Source: Bacteroidaceae bacterium (GTDB taxonomy: Bacteria > Bacteroidota > Bacteroidia > Bacteroidales > Bacteroidaceae). Taken from it: a stretch of DNA of 64,000 nucleotides. Of this stretch, positions 37,889-46,674 are shown piece by piece; the stretch's first letter is position 1; each line of letters starts with the position of its first letter. The stretch lies in contig JAKSIP010000002.1 of the NCBI GenBank assembly GCA_024398715.1, positions 106,113 to 170,112 on the forward strand, read 5' to 3'. The notes under the pieces are model-generated. The model was given only the letters and a program-made list of their open reading frames with translations, was not told the DNA's origin and made no database searches. The translations under genes and the position numbers were made by a program.

Positions 37889-37908
37889 AACTCCTTTCAG
37901 GGTTTCAT
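37885..37908 (-). terminator. Hairpin between convergent DMT and TonB receptor genes
   Basis: ATGAAAC (37885-37891) pairs with GTTTCAT (37902-37908), flanked by a CC/GG pair inside. On the minus strand the stem runs into TTTT, so it could end the TonB receptor transcript. The U-run is short, hence weak. Confidence 0.35.
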
Positions 37909-39788
37909 AACTTGAGATTGATACCGCACATGAATGTGGCGCGCGGCATAGGATAACCGTAGTTAATCTGGTATTTCTGTGCAAGAAGGTTTTCTCCCCT
38001 TATCCAGAGACCTAATCCGTCCAGAATCTGATAATCTATTCCAGCATTCAGCAATGTGTAATTTTCTGTGCTGGATGTAACAGAACCGTCTGGATTGGCA
38101 TCGTATTGCGAATACAGACCGCAAATCTGCTCAAGTTCCACATTTGCAGCCCATTTTCCGCAGTGGAACATGCCGCGTAACATCCCTTTGTACTGTGGAA
38201 CTGAAATGACAGGATACTTCATATTTATCCAGCCGTGGTTTGTGCCGGCAGACCAGTGTTTGGCAATTTTCCATGTCAGGTTGAATTCAACGCCGTAGTT
38301 TTCTATGGCTCCGGTATTGATATTTTTCATCATGACAGTCTGTATCATGTTGTCTCCTTTAATGTAGAAAAGGTTGATTCCGTACTTGACAGCACCTGCA
38401 TCCGGAGTATGGTTCCATGAAAGTTCAAAACTGTTGATACGTTCCGCGCGCAGACTGTCGTTCGATGGAGGGTACATGTACAATTCTTTGATGGTCGGGT
38501 TGCGGAATCCCTTTGCGTAAGAAAATTTCAATGTGCTGTATTCTGTTGGCCGAACGGCAATTCCTGCCTGCGGAATCCATTCATTTCCTAAAACAGAATG
38601 GTGGTCAAAACGGATGCCTGCAGAGATTGTCAGAATTGAACCTAAATTCTGGCTCATGTCAATGTATCCGGCAATCTGATCCATATATTCGTATGCGCTC
38701 TGTTTGCCGGGTGTATCCAGTACTGAACCGTCAATTCTTGACGTGTACCAGGTGTGTCCCAGAATGTGCTGGTATTCAAAGCCTGCGGTCAGTCTGTTTC
38801 CTGTGAACAGATTGAAGTTCTGATATACAGATATCCCGCTAAGATTGTCTTTTGACTGGAATAATCTTGATTGGGGAGTGTCAGTAGCGTTATCTTTGTA
38901 ACCGTCGTTTATGGTATGACGGCCAAAAGACGCATATGCGCTTATTGAACCGTTTGTCCTGTTGTATTTGTTGTCTATTCCGGCCGAAACCATACCGCGG
39001 CGGATATTGCGGTCTGTTTCCAACATGGGTTGTTGGAGGGGACCCGGATATTCTGATTTGGTTCCTGAAACGTTTCCATGTGCATAGATATCCCAATTGT
39101 CGTTGAGACGGTAGGCAATTCGGGCATCGCCGCTGAATTGCTCGAACTCCATATTTGGTCTGTGGTTGTCCGAACGGGAATACTGACTGGCAAAGTTACA
39201 GGAAAAACGCTCCTGATTGATGTTTACGGAAGCATTGGCAACAACAGTCCCCCAACTGCCGGCACTCACACCGATATTTGCCGTAGTCCCGGGTGTATTG
39301 TTGCTTTTTGTCACAATATTGATAACTCCGCCCATGGCATTTGAACCGTAAAGGACACTTGCGGGGGAGTGGAGAACTTCTACACGTTCTGCAATAAGTG
39401 TCTGGTAACTGTCGCTTATGGGATGTCCGTACACACCGCTGAATTGCGGATGCCCGTCAACCATTATCAGTACCTGTGCCGTAGAACCGGAAAGACCTCT
39501 CATTGAAATATTGCCGGCTGAGCCGTTGCTTACTCCAAAGCCAAGCATTGATGTCTTGGTTACGAACATGTTTGGAACCAGAGACTCTATTGAGGATATC
39601 AGATTGGAGTTATGGCTCTGCTGTAATGTCTCCTTGTCAATAATGGTAACTGTATGCGGAAGGTAACGCACATCGGTTTCAGTGCGTGAACCGGTTATTA
39701 CCACTTCTGGAATAGTGTCTGTAGTAACGGCCTTAACAATAGACGGCGCCAGCAGAGCCAGCGCCGCTATAATAAGTTTATGGTTCAT
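37905..39788 (-). CDS. TonB-dependent outer-membrane receptor (BtuB-like size)
   Basis: A 627-residue receptor with signal peptide MNHKLIIAALALLAPSIVKA and an early TonB-box-like stretch (TIPEVVITGSRTETD). The plug domain (about 30-160) shows NISMRGLSGSTAQVLIMVDG and VEVLHSPASVLYGSNAMGGVINIVTK. A 22-strand barrel follows and ends in a terminal aromatic-type strand (ATFMCGINLKL). It has no SusC-type carboxypeptidase-like extension, so it fits metal-chelate, vitamin or haem uptake better than glycan uptake. It begins four bases after the purL stop, suggesting co-transcription with trpB2-purL. Confidence 0.92.
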   Translation of the reverse strand: MNHKLIIAALALLAPSIVKAVTTDTIPEVVITGSRTETDVRYLPHTVTIIDKETLQQSHNSNLISSIESLVPNMFVTKTSMLGFGVSNGSAGNISMRGLSGSTAQVLIMVDGHPQFSGVYGHPISDSYQTLIAERVEVLHSPASVLYGSNAMGGVINIVTKSNNTPGTTANIGVSAGSWGTVVANASVNINQERFSCNFASQYSRSDNHRPNMEFEQFSGDARIAYRLNDNWDIYAHGNVSGTKSEYPGPLQQPMLETDRNIRRGMVSAGIDNKYNRTNGSISAYASFGRHTINDGYKDNATDTPQSRLFQSKDNLSGISVYQNFNLFTGNRLTAGFEYQHILGHTWYTSRIDGSVLDTPGKQSAYEYMDQIAGYIDMSQNLGSILTISAGIRFDHHSVLGNEWIPQAGIAVRPTEYSTLKFSYAKGFRNPTIKELYMYPPSNDSLRAERINSFELSWNHTPDAGAVKYGINLFYIKGDNMIQTVMMKNINTGAIENYGVEFNLTWKIAKHWSAGTNHGWINMKYPVISVPQYKGMLRGMFHCGKWAANVELEQICGLYSQYDANPDGSVTSSTENYTLLNAGIDYQILDGLGLWIRGENLLAQKYQINYGYPMPRATFMCGINLKL

Positions 39789-39792
39789 TCAG

Positions 39793-42700
39793 TCATTTGT
39801 TCTTTTCAATCCAACGGCGTGCTGCAACAAATGCGTCAATTATCGGTGTTACATCGTCATTGGCGCGTTCTGCAGGGTAAGCGGCACACTGCCATGGGAA
39901 AATGGCGCGCTCGGGGTGCGGCATCATTGCAACGTGACGGCCGTCGGCGCTGGCAATACCTGCAACATTATAGTCTGATCCGTTAGGATTGGCTGGATAT
40001 GCATTGTAACTGTAGCGTGCAATTACGTTGTACTCGTTTTCCGGCATAGGCAGTGAGAACTTGCCTTCTCCGTGGGCTACCCATATGCCAAGTTTGTTGC
40101 CTGCAAGACCGCTGAACATGACACTGTTGTTCTGAGGAATGTCAATACCAAGGAATGCAGATTCGAATTTGTGCGATGTGTTATGCAGCATCCGGCTCTT
40201 CTGCTCGTGCTCCGGGTTGATAAGTCCAAGCTCAATCATAAGCTGGCAACCGTTGCATACGCCAAGTGACAGCGTGTCTTTTCGTGCGTAGAATTTATCA
40301 AGAGCCTGTTTTGCCTTTGGATTGAACAGGAATGCGCCTGCCCATCCTTTGGCGCTGCCAAGAACGTCGGAATTTGAGAAACCGCCGCAGAAAACAATCA
40401 TATTGATGTCTTCAAGTGTTTCACGACCGCTTACAAGGTCTGTCATTGTAACATCCTTCACATCGAAACCTGCCAACCAGAGTGTATAAGCCATTTCACG
40501 TTCTCCGTTTGTACCTTTCTCTCTGATAATGGCGGCTTTGACACCCGATGCTGTACGGCGGTCAGGATTGAGGCTGTTCTGGGCAAGTTTTCCTGTAAAT
40601 TCTTTATTGAACTCGAACTTGATTGGCTGGCTCTTGTAGTTCTTGAAACGCTCCTGAGCCTGACCGTTCATTGACTGGCGGCTGTCAAGCAGGTAAGATG
40701 TTTCATACCAGATATCGCGCATCTTGTCTATGTCAATCTTGTAGGACTGGCCATCTTTCTTTATGGCAATGTAACGGTCGTTGCTCAGAACTGCAATCTG
40801 TGCATAACCTATGCCTGCTTCTTCCAGAATACCTTTTACACTGTCGAGCTTCTCTCTTGCAACCTGAACTACAATACCCGGGTTTTCTGCAAAGAGTGTC
40901 TTGACAATATCATCCTTTCCAAGTTCGTTCAGATTGACATTCAAGCCTCCCCATGTGTTGGCAAAACACATTTCAAGAAGGGTGGTGATAAGTCCGCCTG
41001 CAGAAATATCGTGGCCTGCAAGCAGATAACCGTTTTCAATCAGTTCCTGAACTGTATTGAACGCATCTTTGAAATATTCCGGATTTGTTATTGTAGGAAC
41101 ATCGCTGCCAACGCAGTCCTGTGTCTGAGCAAAAGCCGAACCTCCAAGTTTGAAGGTATCGAAACTGAAATCAATGTGAAGCAATGCACTTTCTTCCGTA
41201 TTGCGGATAACAGGGGACAACACTTTTCTTACATCGCTTACCTGACCGCCGGCACTTACAATAACAGTACCCGGGCTGATAATCTTGTCTCCGTTTGGAT
41301 ATTTCTGTGTCATTGACAGTGAATCCTTACCTGTAGGAACGTTTATGCCAAGAGCAATACAGAAATCGGACAATGCCTTGACTCCTTTGTAAAGGCGTGC
41401 ATCCTCGCCCTTCTGGGCGCGGCAAGGCCACATCCAGTTTGCACTGAGTGATACGCTCTTGAGTCCTTCTTCAAGCGGAGCGAAAAGAATGTTTGTCAAA
41501 GATTCAGCCACTGAAAGAACAGAACCTGCTGCAGGATCTGCAAGTGCTGCTGCAGGCGCGTGACCTATAGCAGTGGCAATACCTTTCTTTCCGCGGTAGT
41601 CAAGTGCTACAACACCGCAATCAGAAAGAGGCAATTGCAGCTCGCCCTGGCACTGCTGGCGTGCAATCTTTCCTGTAACCGAACGGTCAACCTTGTTGGT
41701 CAGCCAGTCCTTGCAGGCTACAGATTCAAGACGCAGAACCTGGGTCAAGTAATCTTCAAACTTTTCAGGGGCATATTTTACATCTTTATAATTGCGTTCA
41801 ACAGTCTCGTCCACCATGTAGGTTTTGGGACTTGAACCGAACATTTGGCTTACTGCAAGGTCGAACGGACGGATACCGTCTCCCTGTTCAAAGGCAAAGC
41901 GGGCATCGCCTGTAGTCTGACCTACAACATACATAGGTGCACGTTCACGGTCTGCAATTTTCTGAACATGTTCAATATGCTTCTGGTCAATAAGCAGACC
42001 CATACGTTCCTGAGATTCATTGGCAATGATTTCCTTTGAAGAAAGGGTGGAGTCTCCGATAGGCAGTTTGGTCATATCAATAAGACCGCCGCATTCCTCT
42101 ACAAGTTCAGACAGACAGTTTACGTGACCTGCCGAACCGTGGTCATGGATGGAAACTATAGGATTGACCTCTTCCTCGCAAAGGGCGCGTGTAACGTTGT
42201 ATGCGCGTTTCTGCATTTCCGCATTTGCACGCTGTACTGCATTAAGTTCGATGCCCGATGAGTAACGGCCTGTCTCTACCGAAGAAACCGAACCGCCACC
42301 AAGACCTATGCGGTAGTTGTCTCCACCTACAACAACAATCTTGTTACCGGTCTGCGGTTCTCCTTTGAGGCAGTCACGTTCTGTTCCGTAACCAACACCG
42401 CCGGCCATCATGATAACTTTGTCGTAGCCGTATTTCTCGTTGTTCTCCTGATGCTCGAATGTGAGCAGGGAACCGCAGATAAGCGGCTGACCGAATTTGT
42501 TACCGAAATCACTGGCACCGTTGGATGCCTTGATAAGTATCTGTTCAGGAGTCTGATAAAGCCAGTTACGCTCTTTCATGCTCTTTTCCCATGTCTTGTC
42601 TTTGCTGTTGCGCGGGTATGATGTCATGTAAACTGCAGTACCTGCAATAGGCCATGAACCTTTACCGCCGCCCATACGGTCACGGATCTCACCGCCTGTA

Positions 42701-43491
42701 CCGGTTGAAGCACCGTTGAACGGCTCAACCGTAGTAGGGAAGTTATGAGTCTCTGCCTTGAGAGAAATGACAGTCTGGATATCTTTTATTACAAAGTAGT
42801 CCGATGTGGAGTGGTCCAGCGGAGCGAACTGTTCGGCTACAGGACCTTTTGCAAAAGCCACATTGTCTTTATATGCAGATATGATGCTGTTGCGGTTTTC
42901 CTGTGTAGTTTTCTTTATCAGGCTGAACAGAGAAGATTCCATCTCTTTGCCGTCAATGATGAACTTGCCGCCAAAGATTTTGTGACGGCAGTGCTCTGAG
43001 TTGATCTGGGCAAAACCGAACACCTCGGAGTCTGTAAGTTTACGCCCAAGTTCACCTTCAACCTTGTGCAGGTATTCAATCTCTTCTTTTGACAGAGCAA
43101 GACCCTCCTGCTCATTGTAGCTGTCAAGGTCTTCAATAAAGAGAATAGGCTGCGGCTTGATGTCAACTGTAAAGATTGTCTGGTCAATACCGTTGTACAT
43201 TCTTTGCAGCATAGGATCGTATTCGGCCGTTTTCGATGCCACCTGAAAATACTCTTCAATACGCAGAATGCCCTCCAAACCCATATTCTGGGTTATTTCT
43301 ACAGCATTTGTACTCCATGGAGTTATCATTTCACGACGAGGCCCTACAAAGAACCCTTCAAGTGCGCTTTCCTCCAGAAGAACGGCATCGCCGTAAAGCC
43401 ATTCAAGCTTTTTTACATCTTCTGCACTAAGTTGGTTTTTGCTCTCTGTGGCAACAATTACGCCACTCTGGTTTTTAAAGAAAGATATCAT
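39793..43491 (-). CDS. purL: Phosphoribosylformylglycinamidine synthase, large single-chain type
   Basis: A 1232-residue enzyme converting FGAR to FGAM with ATP and glutamine in purine synthesis. Order: N-terminal PurS-like domain; linker; two AIRS-type ATP-binding halves (SEHCRHKIF, FPTTVEPFNGASTGTGGEIRD, then GHDISAGGLITTLLEMCFAN); and a C-terminal class-I amidotransferase with nucleophile Cys in LGVCNGCQLMIELG and the His/Glu pair in MMPHPERAIFPWQ. Full length and no frameshift. It starts 11 bp after the trpB2 stop, so its expression may depend on the Trp-sensitive leader upstream. Confidence 0.96.
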   Translation of the reverse strand: MISFFKNQSGVIVATESKNQLSAEDVKKLEWLYGDAVLLEESALEGFFVGPRREMITPWSTNAVEITQNMGLEGILRIEEYFQVASKTAEYDPMLQRMYNGIDQTIFTVDIKPQPILFIEDLDSYNEQEGLALSKEEIEYLHKVEGELGRKLTDSEVFGFAQINSEHCRHKIFGGKFIIDGKEMESSLFSLIKKTTQENRNSIISAYKDNVAFAKGPVAEQFAPLDHSTSDYFVIKDIQTVISLKAETHNFPTTVEPFNGASTGTGGEIRDRMGGGKGSWPIAGTAVYMTSYPRNSKDKTWEKSMKERNWLYQTPEQILIKASNGASDFGNKFGQPLICGSLLTFEHQENNEKYGYDKVIMMAGGVGYGTERDCLKGEPQTGNKIVVVGGDNYRIGLGGGSVSSVETGRYSSGIELNAVQRANAEMQKRAYNVTRALCEEEVNPIVSIHDHGSAGHVNCLSELVEECGGLIDMTKLPIGDSTLSSKEIIANESQERMGLLIDQKHIEHVQKIADRERAPMYVVGQTTGDARFAFEQGDGIRPFDLAVSQMFGSSPKTYMVDETVERNYKDVKYAPEKFEDYLTQVLRLESVACKDWLTNKVDRSVTGKIARQQCQGELQLPLSDCGVVALDYRGKKGIATAIGHAPAAALADPAAGSVLSVAESLTNILFAPLEEGLKSVSLSANWMWPCRAQKGEDARLYKGVKALSDFCIALGINVPTGKDSLSMTQKYPNGDKIISPGTVIVSAGGQVSDVRKVLSPVIRNTEESALLHIDFSFDTFKLGGSAFAQTQDCVGSDVPTITNPEYFKDAFNTVQELIENGYLLAGHDISAGGLITTLLEMCFANTWGGLNVNLNELGKDDIVKTLFAENPGIVVQVAREKLDSVKGILEEAGIGYAQIAVLSNDRYIAIKKDGQSYKIDIDKMRDIWYETSYLLDSRQSMNGQAQERFKNYKSQPIKFEFNKEFTGKLAQNSLNPDRRTASGVKAAIIREKGTNGEREMAYTLWLAGFDVKDVTMTDLVSGRETLEDINMIVFCGGFSNSDVLGSAKGWAGAFLFNPKAKQALDKFYARKDTLSLGVCNGCQLMIELGLINPEHEQKSRMLHNTSHKFESAFLGIDIPQNNSVMFSGLAGNKLGIWVAHGEGKFSLPMPENEYNVIARYSYNAYPANPNGSDYNVAGIASADGRHVAMMPHPERAIFPWQCAAYPAERANDDVTPIIDAFVAARRWIEKNK

Positions 43492-43502
43492 TTTCAGTAA
43501 AA

Positions 43503-44876
43503 TTATTTTCTTTTTGTAAGATCTCCCATTGCCTCAACATTCTTTCTGATCTCGTCAGAAGATATGTGCGCATTCTGCAGCGAACCGCTCAGATACTGCT
43601 GGTATGAAGGCATGTCAATCATACCGTGACCGCTCAGGTTGAACAGTATGACTTTCTGTTCTCCAGTCTTTTTACACTCGTTTGCTACGCGGATTGCAGT
43701 TGCTATGGCATGGGCTGATTCAGGTGCAGGAACAATGCCTTCCGAATTTGCAAACGTCATTGCAGCCTCGAAACTTTCCAGCTGGTTGATGTCAACACCT
43801 TTCATATAACCGTCCTTTGCAAGCTGGCTTACAACAGAACCTGCTCCGTGATAACGCAGACCTCCTGCATGGATGTTTGACGGACGGAAATCGTGTCCCA
43901 AAGTGTACATCGGTATGAGCGGGGTATAACCGGCCTCATCGCCATAGTCATATGTGAATATACCTTTTGTCAGTTTTGGACATGAGGTAGGCTCGGCTGC
44001 AAGGAATACAGTATCCTTATGTGTGCCGTCAAATACATGGCGCATGAAAGGAAATGCCAGACCGCTGAAGTTTGAACCGCCGCCAAAGCATGCAATTACG
44101 TAATCGGGATATTCTCCTGCCATTTCCATCTGTTTCTCAGCTTCAAGACCTATTACAGTCTGATGCAGGGATACAAAATTCAATGTGGAACCTAAAGTGT
44201 ATTTGCAGTTTGGTGTCATTCGTGCAAGTTCCACAGCTTCTGAGATAGCGGTCCCAAGTGAACCGTTGTGGTTGGGAAACTGTGTAAGAATATCTTTTCC
44301 AGCACGGGTTGACATTGACGGTGATGGGGTTACCTGGGCACCGAAAATCTGCATCATGTTCTTGCGGTAAGGCTTCTGTTCAAATGTAATCTTTACCTGA
44401 TATACGGCAGACTCCATACCGAACAGCTTTGCTGCGTAAGACATAGCTGTTCCCCATTGGCCTGCTCCGGTCTCTGTAGTAACGTTTGTTACACCTTCCT
44501 GTTTGCAGAAATAAGCCTGTGCAAGAGCGGAATTCAGTTTGTGTGATCCTACCGGACTTACACTTTCGTTCTTGAAATAGATATGTGCAGGGGTACCAAG
44601 AGCCTCTTCCAGTCCGTATGCGCGGACAAGCGGTGTGCTGCGGTAATAGGTATAATATTCACGGACCTTTTCAGGAATGTCAATCCAGGCGTCAGTCTGG
44701 TTGTATTCCTGCTTTACCAGCTCCTTAGCAAACAGAGGGTAAAGTTCCTCCTGTTTCAAAACTTCTCCGGTCTGCGGGTTGCGCATGGGAAGCGGTTTGT
44801 TTGGCATATCTGCCTGAATGTTATACCATTGTGCAGGTATTTCCTGTTCTGCTAAAAAATATCTTTTCTGTCTCAT
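43503..44876 (-). CDS. trpB: Tryptophan synthase beta chain, TrpB2 type
   Basis: A 457-residue PLP enzyme that makes L-tryptophan from indole and serine. The PLP lysine is in SPVGSHKLNSALAQAYF; the catalytic-region TETGAGQWGTAMSYAA and phosphate-binding GGGSN (CFGGGSNFSGLAF) are present. The extended N-terminus and the YYxYYRSTPLVRA segment mark the TrpB2 branch rather than the trpA-partnered TrpB1. No other trp gene is nearby. Its 5' leader carries a Trp-rich peptide and an attenuator, fitting its role. purL and a TonB receptor follow tightly. Confidence 0.95.
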   Translation of the reverse strand: MRQKRYFLAEQEIPAQWYNIQADMPNKPLPMRNPQTGEVLKQEELYPLFAKELVKQEYNQTDAWIDIPEKVREYYTYYRSTPLVRAYGLEEALGTPAHIYFKNESVSPVGSHKLNSALAQAYFCKQEGVTNVTTETGAGQWGTAMSYAAKLFGMESAVYQVKITFEQKPYRKNMMQIFGAQVTPSPSMSTRAGKDILTQFPNHNGSLGTAISEAVELARMTPNCKYTLGSTLNFVSLHQTVIGLEAEKQMEMAGEYPDYVIACFGGGSNFSGLAFPFMRHVFDGTHKDTVFLAAEPTSCPKLTKGIFTYDYGDEAGYTPLIPMYTLGHDFRPSNIHAGGLRYHGAGSVVSQLAKDGYMKGVDINQLESFEAAMTFANSEGIVPAPESAHAIATAIRVANECKKTGEQKVILFNLSGHGMIDMPSYQQYLSGSLQNAHISSDEIRKNVEAMGDLTKRK

Positions 44877-44920
44877 AATGAGTTTGTTTTATAAGTAATG
44901 CAATGTATAAAGTATAAAAT

Positions 44921-44956
44921 AAAAAATCCGCCCTTATGTCTTGTTGTGGAGCGGAT
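44921..44956 (-). terminator. Attenuator terminator in trpB2 leader
   Basis: On the minus strand ATCCGCTC (44956-44949) pairs with GGGCGGAT (44933-44926), eight pairs with one G-T wobble and a 15-base loop, followed at once by a U-run (44925-44921, then ATTTT). It ends about 45 bases before the trpB2 start, so it is an intrinsic terminator inside the leader, not at a gene end. Confidence 0.85.
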
Positions 44957-45004
44957 ACAATGAAGATTATGTCATTTTTGCAAATGAAACTGAAAAGCCG
45001 CTCC
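44948..45004 (-). promoter_or_regulatory. Antiterminator pairing in trpB2 leader
   Basis: Minus-strand GGAGCGG (45004-44998) is perfectly complementary to CCGCTCC (44954-44948). The second strand overlaps the 5' arm of the terminator stem, so the two structures exclude each other. The first strand lies inside the leader-peptide frame, three bases after its last Trp codon. This is the geometry of ribosome-mediated attenuation. Confidence 0.75.
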
Positions 45005-45052
45005 GCGCCATCGCCAGGCCTGCCAATCATTATTCCAACGGAAAGTGAACAT
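44972..45052 (-). CDS. Tryptophan-rich leader peptide (trpL-like)
   Basis: A 26-residue frame, ATG 45052 to TGA 44972, with Trp at residues 6, 10, 13 and 15 (core RWNNDWQAWRWRG). Four Trp in 26 residues is far above background. The frame sits about 33 bases after a TAnnTTTG promoter box and 100-180 bases before trpB2, and overlaps the antiterminator strand. By analogy with enterobacterial TrpL, ribosome stalling at these codons when charged tRNA-Trp is scarce would let the antiterminator form and allow trpB2 expression. The peptide itself probably has no other function. Confidence 0.82.
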   Translation of the reverse strand: MFTFRWNNDWQAWRWRGAAFQFHLQK

Positions 45053-45084
45053 ATTCTTGCTTGTGTCAAATCAAATTCTGTGTG

Positions 45085-45092
45085 CAAAGGTA
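45085..45092 (-). promoter_or_regulatory. Promoter -7 box for trpB2-purL-TonB receptor operon
   Basis: Minus-strand TACCTTTG matches TAnnTTTG. Transcription would start near 45078, about 25 bases before the leader-peptide ATG, giving a leader of about 200 bases before trpB2. Confidence 0.6.
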
Positions 45093-45259
45093 ATAAAATC
45101 TGTTGGAATAAATTGATAAAATTCAAAATAATTCATGATATTTCATTTAACTTTTATCTAACTTTATACTATCATTTGTAGAACGCGATGTCAGGGTGCA
45201 AATTCTGTAACAGAAGCGTGTTGCCAAAAGATGTACTAACCTTTTAATTAATTATAAAT

Positions 45260-45823
45260 ATGAAGAAACTATTTTTTGCAGTAGCAGCATTGTTCGTTGC
45301 TTCTGTTTCCTTTGCCCAAGGTTTTGGTGGAGGTATGGGTGAGTTCAAACCGGAAGATATGGCAAAGCGTAACGTTGACCGTCTGAAAGAGCAGCTCAAA
45401 CTGACACAGGCACAGTCTGACTCTATTTACAAGATCTATCTTGTCCAGGCTCAGGATATGCAGAAACGTTTCGCTTCAATGCAGCAGGGTGGCGGTCAGG
45501 GCCAGATGCAGATGCCTTCAGAAGAAGAGATGCAGAAACAGCAGCAGGCACGTCAGGCTCAGGAGAATAAGATCAAGTCTTTCCTTACAGACGAGCAGAA
45601 AAAACAGTACGATGAAATGCAGGCTCAGCGCCGTCAGGGCGGTTTCGGTGGTCCTGGCATGGGTGGCCCCGGTATGGGTGGCCAGCGTCCTCAGGGTGCC
45701 CCTGGTATGGGTGGCCAGCGTCCTCAGGGTCAGCCTCAGGCCCGTCCTCAGGGTCAGCCCCAGAATGGTCCGCAGCAGGCAGCTCCTGCTCAGCAGAACG
45801 GTCGTCAGAGAAACCGTCGTTGA
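45260..45823 (+). CDS. Periplasmic Spy/DUF4890-like protein with Gly-Gln-Pro-rich tail
   Basis: A 187-residue exported protein with signal peptide MKKLFFAVAALFVASVSFAQ. Residues 30-120 are helical (DRLKEQLKLTQAQSDSIYKI, then FLTDEQKKQYDEMQ), with the paired LTxxQ motifs typical of Spy/CpxP-like periplasmic proteins (DUF4890 group in Bacteroidetes). Residues 125-187 are low complexity, with repeated GMGGQRPQG and Gln/Pro runs ending in basic residues. A chaperone or stress role is known for some relatives but is not shown here. It stands alone, with a hairpin 30 bases after the stop. Confidence 0.75.
   Translation: MKKLFFAVAALFVASVSFAQGFGGGMGEFKPEDMAKRNVDRLKEQLKLTQAQSDSIYKIYLVQAQDMQKRFASMQQGGGQGQMQMPSEEEMQKQQQARQAQENKIKSFLTDEQKKQYDEMQAQRRQGGFGGPGMGGPGMGGQRPQGAPGMGGQRPQGQPQARPQGQPQNGPQQAAPAQQNGRQRNRR
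45640..45770 (+). repeat. Imperfect tandem repeat coding GMGGQRPQG
   Basis: Short imperfect DNA repeats (GGTATGGGTGGCCAGCGTCC and variants) inside the 3' part of the Spy-like gene encode the Gly/Gln/Pro-rich tail. Length variation between strains would be expected. Confidence 0.7.
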
Positions 45824-45850
45824 CAATAACCTATAAGGAAAATGAGAGGA

Positions 45851-45865
45851 GGCCGACCAAAAAGT
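45851..45865 (+). repeat. Left terminal inverted repeat of decayed IS
   Basis: GGCCGACCAAAAAGT is the exact reverse complement of 46888-46902. The pair bounds a 1052-bp block that holds the IS1182-type transposase remnant. Confidence 0.7.
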
Positions 45866-45874
45866 GATTTTTGG
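45857..45874 (+). terminator. Hairpin after Spy-like gene, within IS end
   Basis: CCAAAAA-gtga-TTTTTGG forms a seven-pair stem 33 bases after the gene stop. The T-rich 3' arm could act as a terminator, although the structure belongs to the inserted element's end. Confidence 0.45.
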
Positions 45875-45900
45875 CCGGTTTCTTTGTGTATAGCGGTGTA

Positions 45901-46067
45901 GTCAGCTTCGCAGCAGGTGGCATAGACCATCTTCAGGACTCGCGCACTTTCGTGCGCTCGGCCCCTCCCAAGTTTCACTTCGTTCCACTTGGGCCCCTCC
46001 CCCTATACCTGTCCGGGGGTGGACAGGCCTTCAGATGGTCTATACCACCTGCATTTGCTTCGCTGAC
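45901..46067 (+). repeat. Palindromic GC-rich unit, left copy
   Basis: Outer arms 45901-45937 and 46028-46067 are near-complementary (about 37-40 bases). Inside lie GGCCCCTCCCA (45960-45970), GGGCCCCTCCCCC (from 45991) and the hairpin CCTGTCC-GGGGGT-GGACAGG (46008-46027). The same core elements recur in opposite orientation at 46675-46837. The transposase stop codon lies in the right arm. Confidence 0.7.
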
Positions 46068-46465
46068 GCCTGTTTTGCAACTATATATTTCCTCAGATTG
46101 TGAGCCGTAGCTACAAGGCCAAACTCTACCTTGACTTTTCTGTTCGATTTCAGTTTGAAGGGCTTGAAGCCATGGTTCTGCTTTATGTCTCCGAAGACCG
46201 CCTCCGGTTCTATCGGACGATTGCTTCTGTGATATAGCCCCCTTTCACTGGTAAGAAGGCGTTTGGCTTCGGCTCTATATGCATTTACCTGATGATTCAC
46301 CTCGATTGTCCTGCGGTCTGACATTCCCTTGTAGCACATCCCTCTCAAAGGGCATCCGGTGCAGTTCTGCGCCCTGTATCTGCTGACAGTGGACTCATAT
46401 CCAAGATCTGATACTGATTTAACATCACCGATATGTTCCATGTGCTGGTTGTGTATGAAATTCAA
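46040..46465 (-). pseudogene. IS1182-type transposase, C-terminal remnant
   Basis: About 140 residues of the C-terminal part of an IS1182-family (DDE) transposase: a Cys-rich RYRAQNCTGCPLRGMCYKG, then YHRSNRPIEPEAVFGDIKQN with the catalytic-region Glu, and HNLRKYI near the end. The frame stays open upstream, but that sequence is a 50-bp tandem repeat and palindromic DNA, not transposase. The N-terminal two thirds, including the first catalytic residues, are missing, so it cannot be active. It lies between inverted repeats at 45851 and 46888, consistent with an internally deleted insertion sequence. Confidence 0.8.
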
Positions 46466-46483
46466 CCAAATGCGGTACGGGGC

Positions 46484-46600
46484 GCGGTTGGTACGGCAGG
46501 GGGCGGTTTTTCGTACGGAATGCGGTTCGCAGTGCGGTTGGTACGGCAGGAGGCGTTTTTTCGTACCGAATGTGCTTTGCAGTGCGGGGCGCGGTTGGTT
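46484..46600. repeat. 50-bp tandem repeat inside transposase remnant
   Basis: Unit 1 (46484-46533) and unit 2 (46534-46583) are aligned copies differing at a few bases, each starting GCGGTTGGTACGGCAGG. A partial third copy (GCGGTTGGTTG) begins at 46591 after a GCGGGGC spacer. It sits exactly where the transposase homology breaks off. Confidence 0.8.
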
Positions 46601-46674
46601 GTAATATGCAATATACAAATGGATCATTTTCGGAGAAATTAATTCCCCTACTAAATTTCCACTGAGCCGTAGCT

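Noticed and set aside
44821..45126. 101-codon minus-strand frame over the trpB2 start and leader
   Set aside because: It runs through the terminator and into trpB2 in a wrong frame. The 26-residue Trp-rich frame and hairpins explain the region better.
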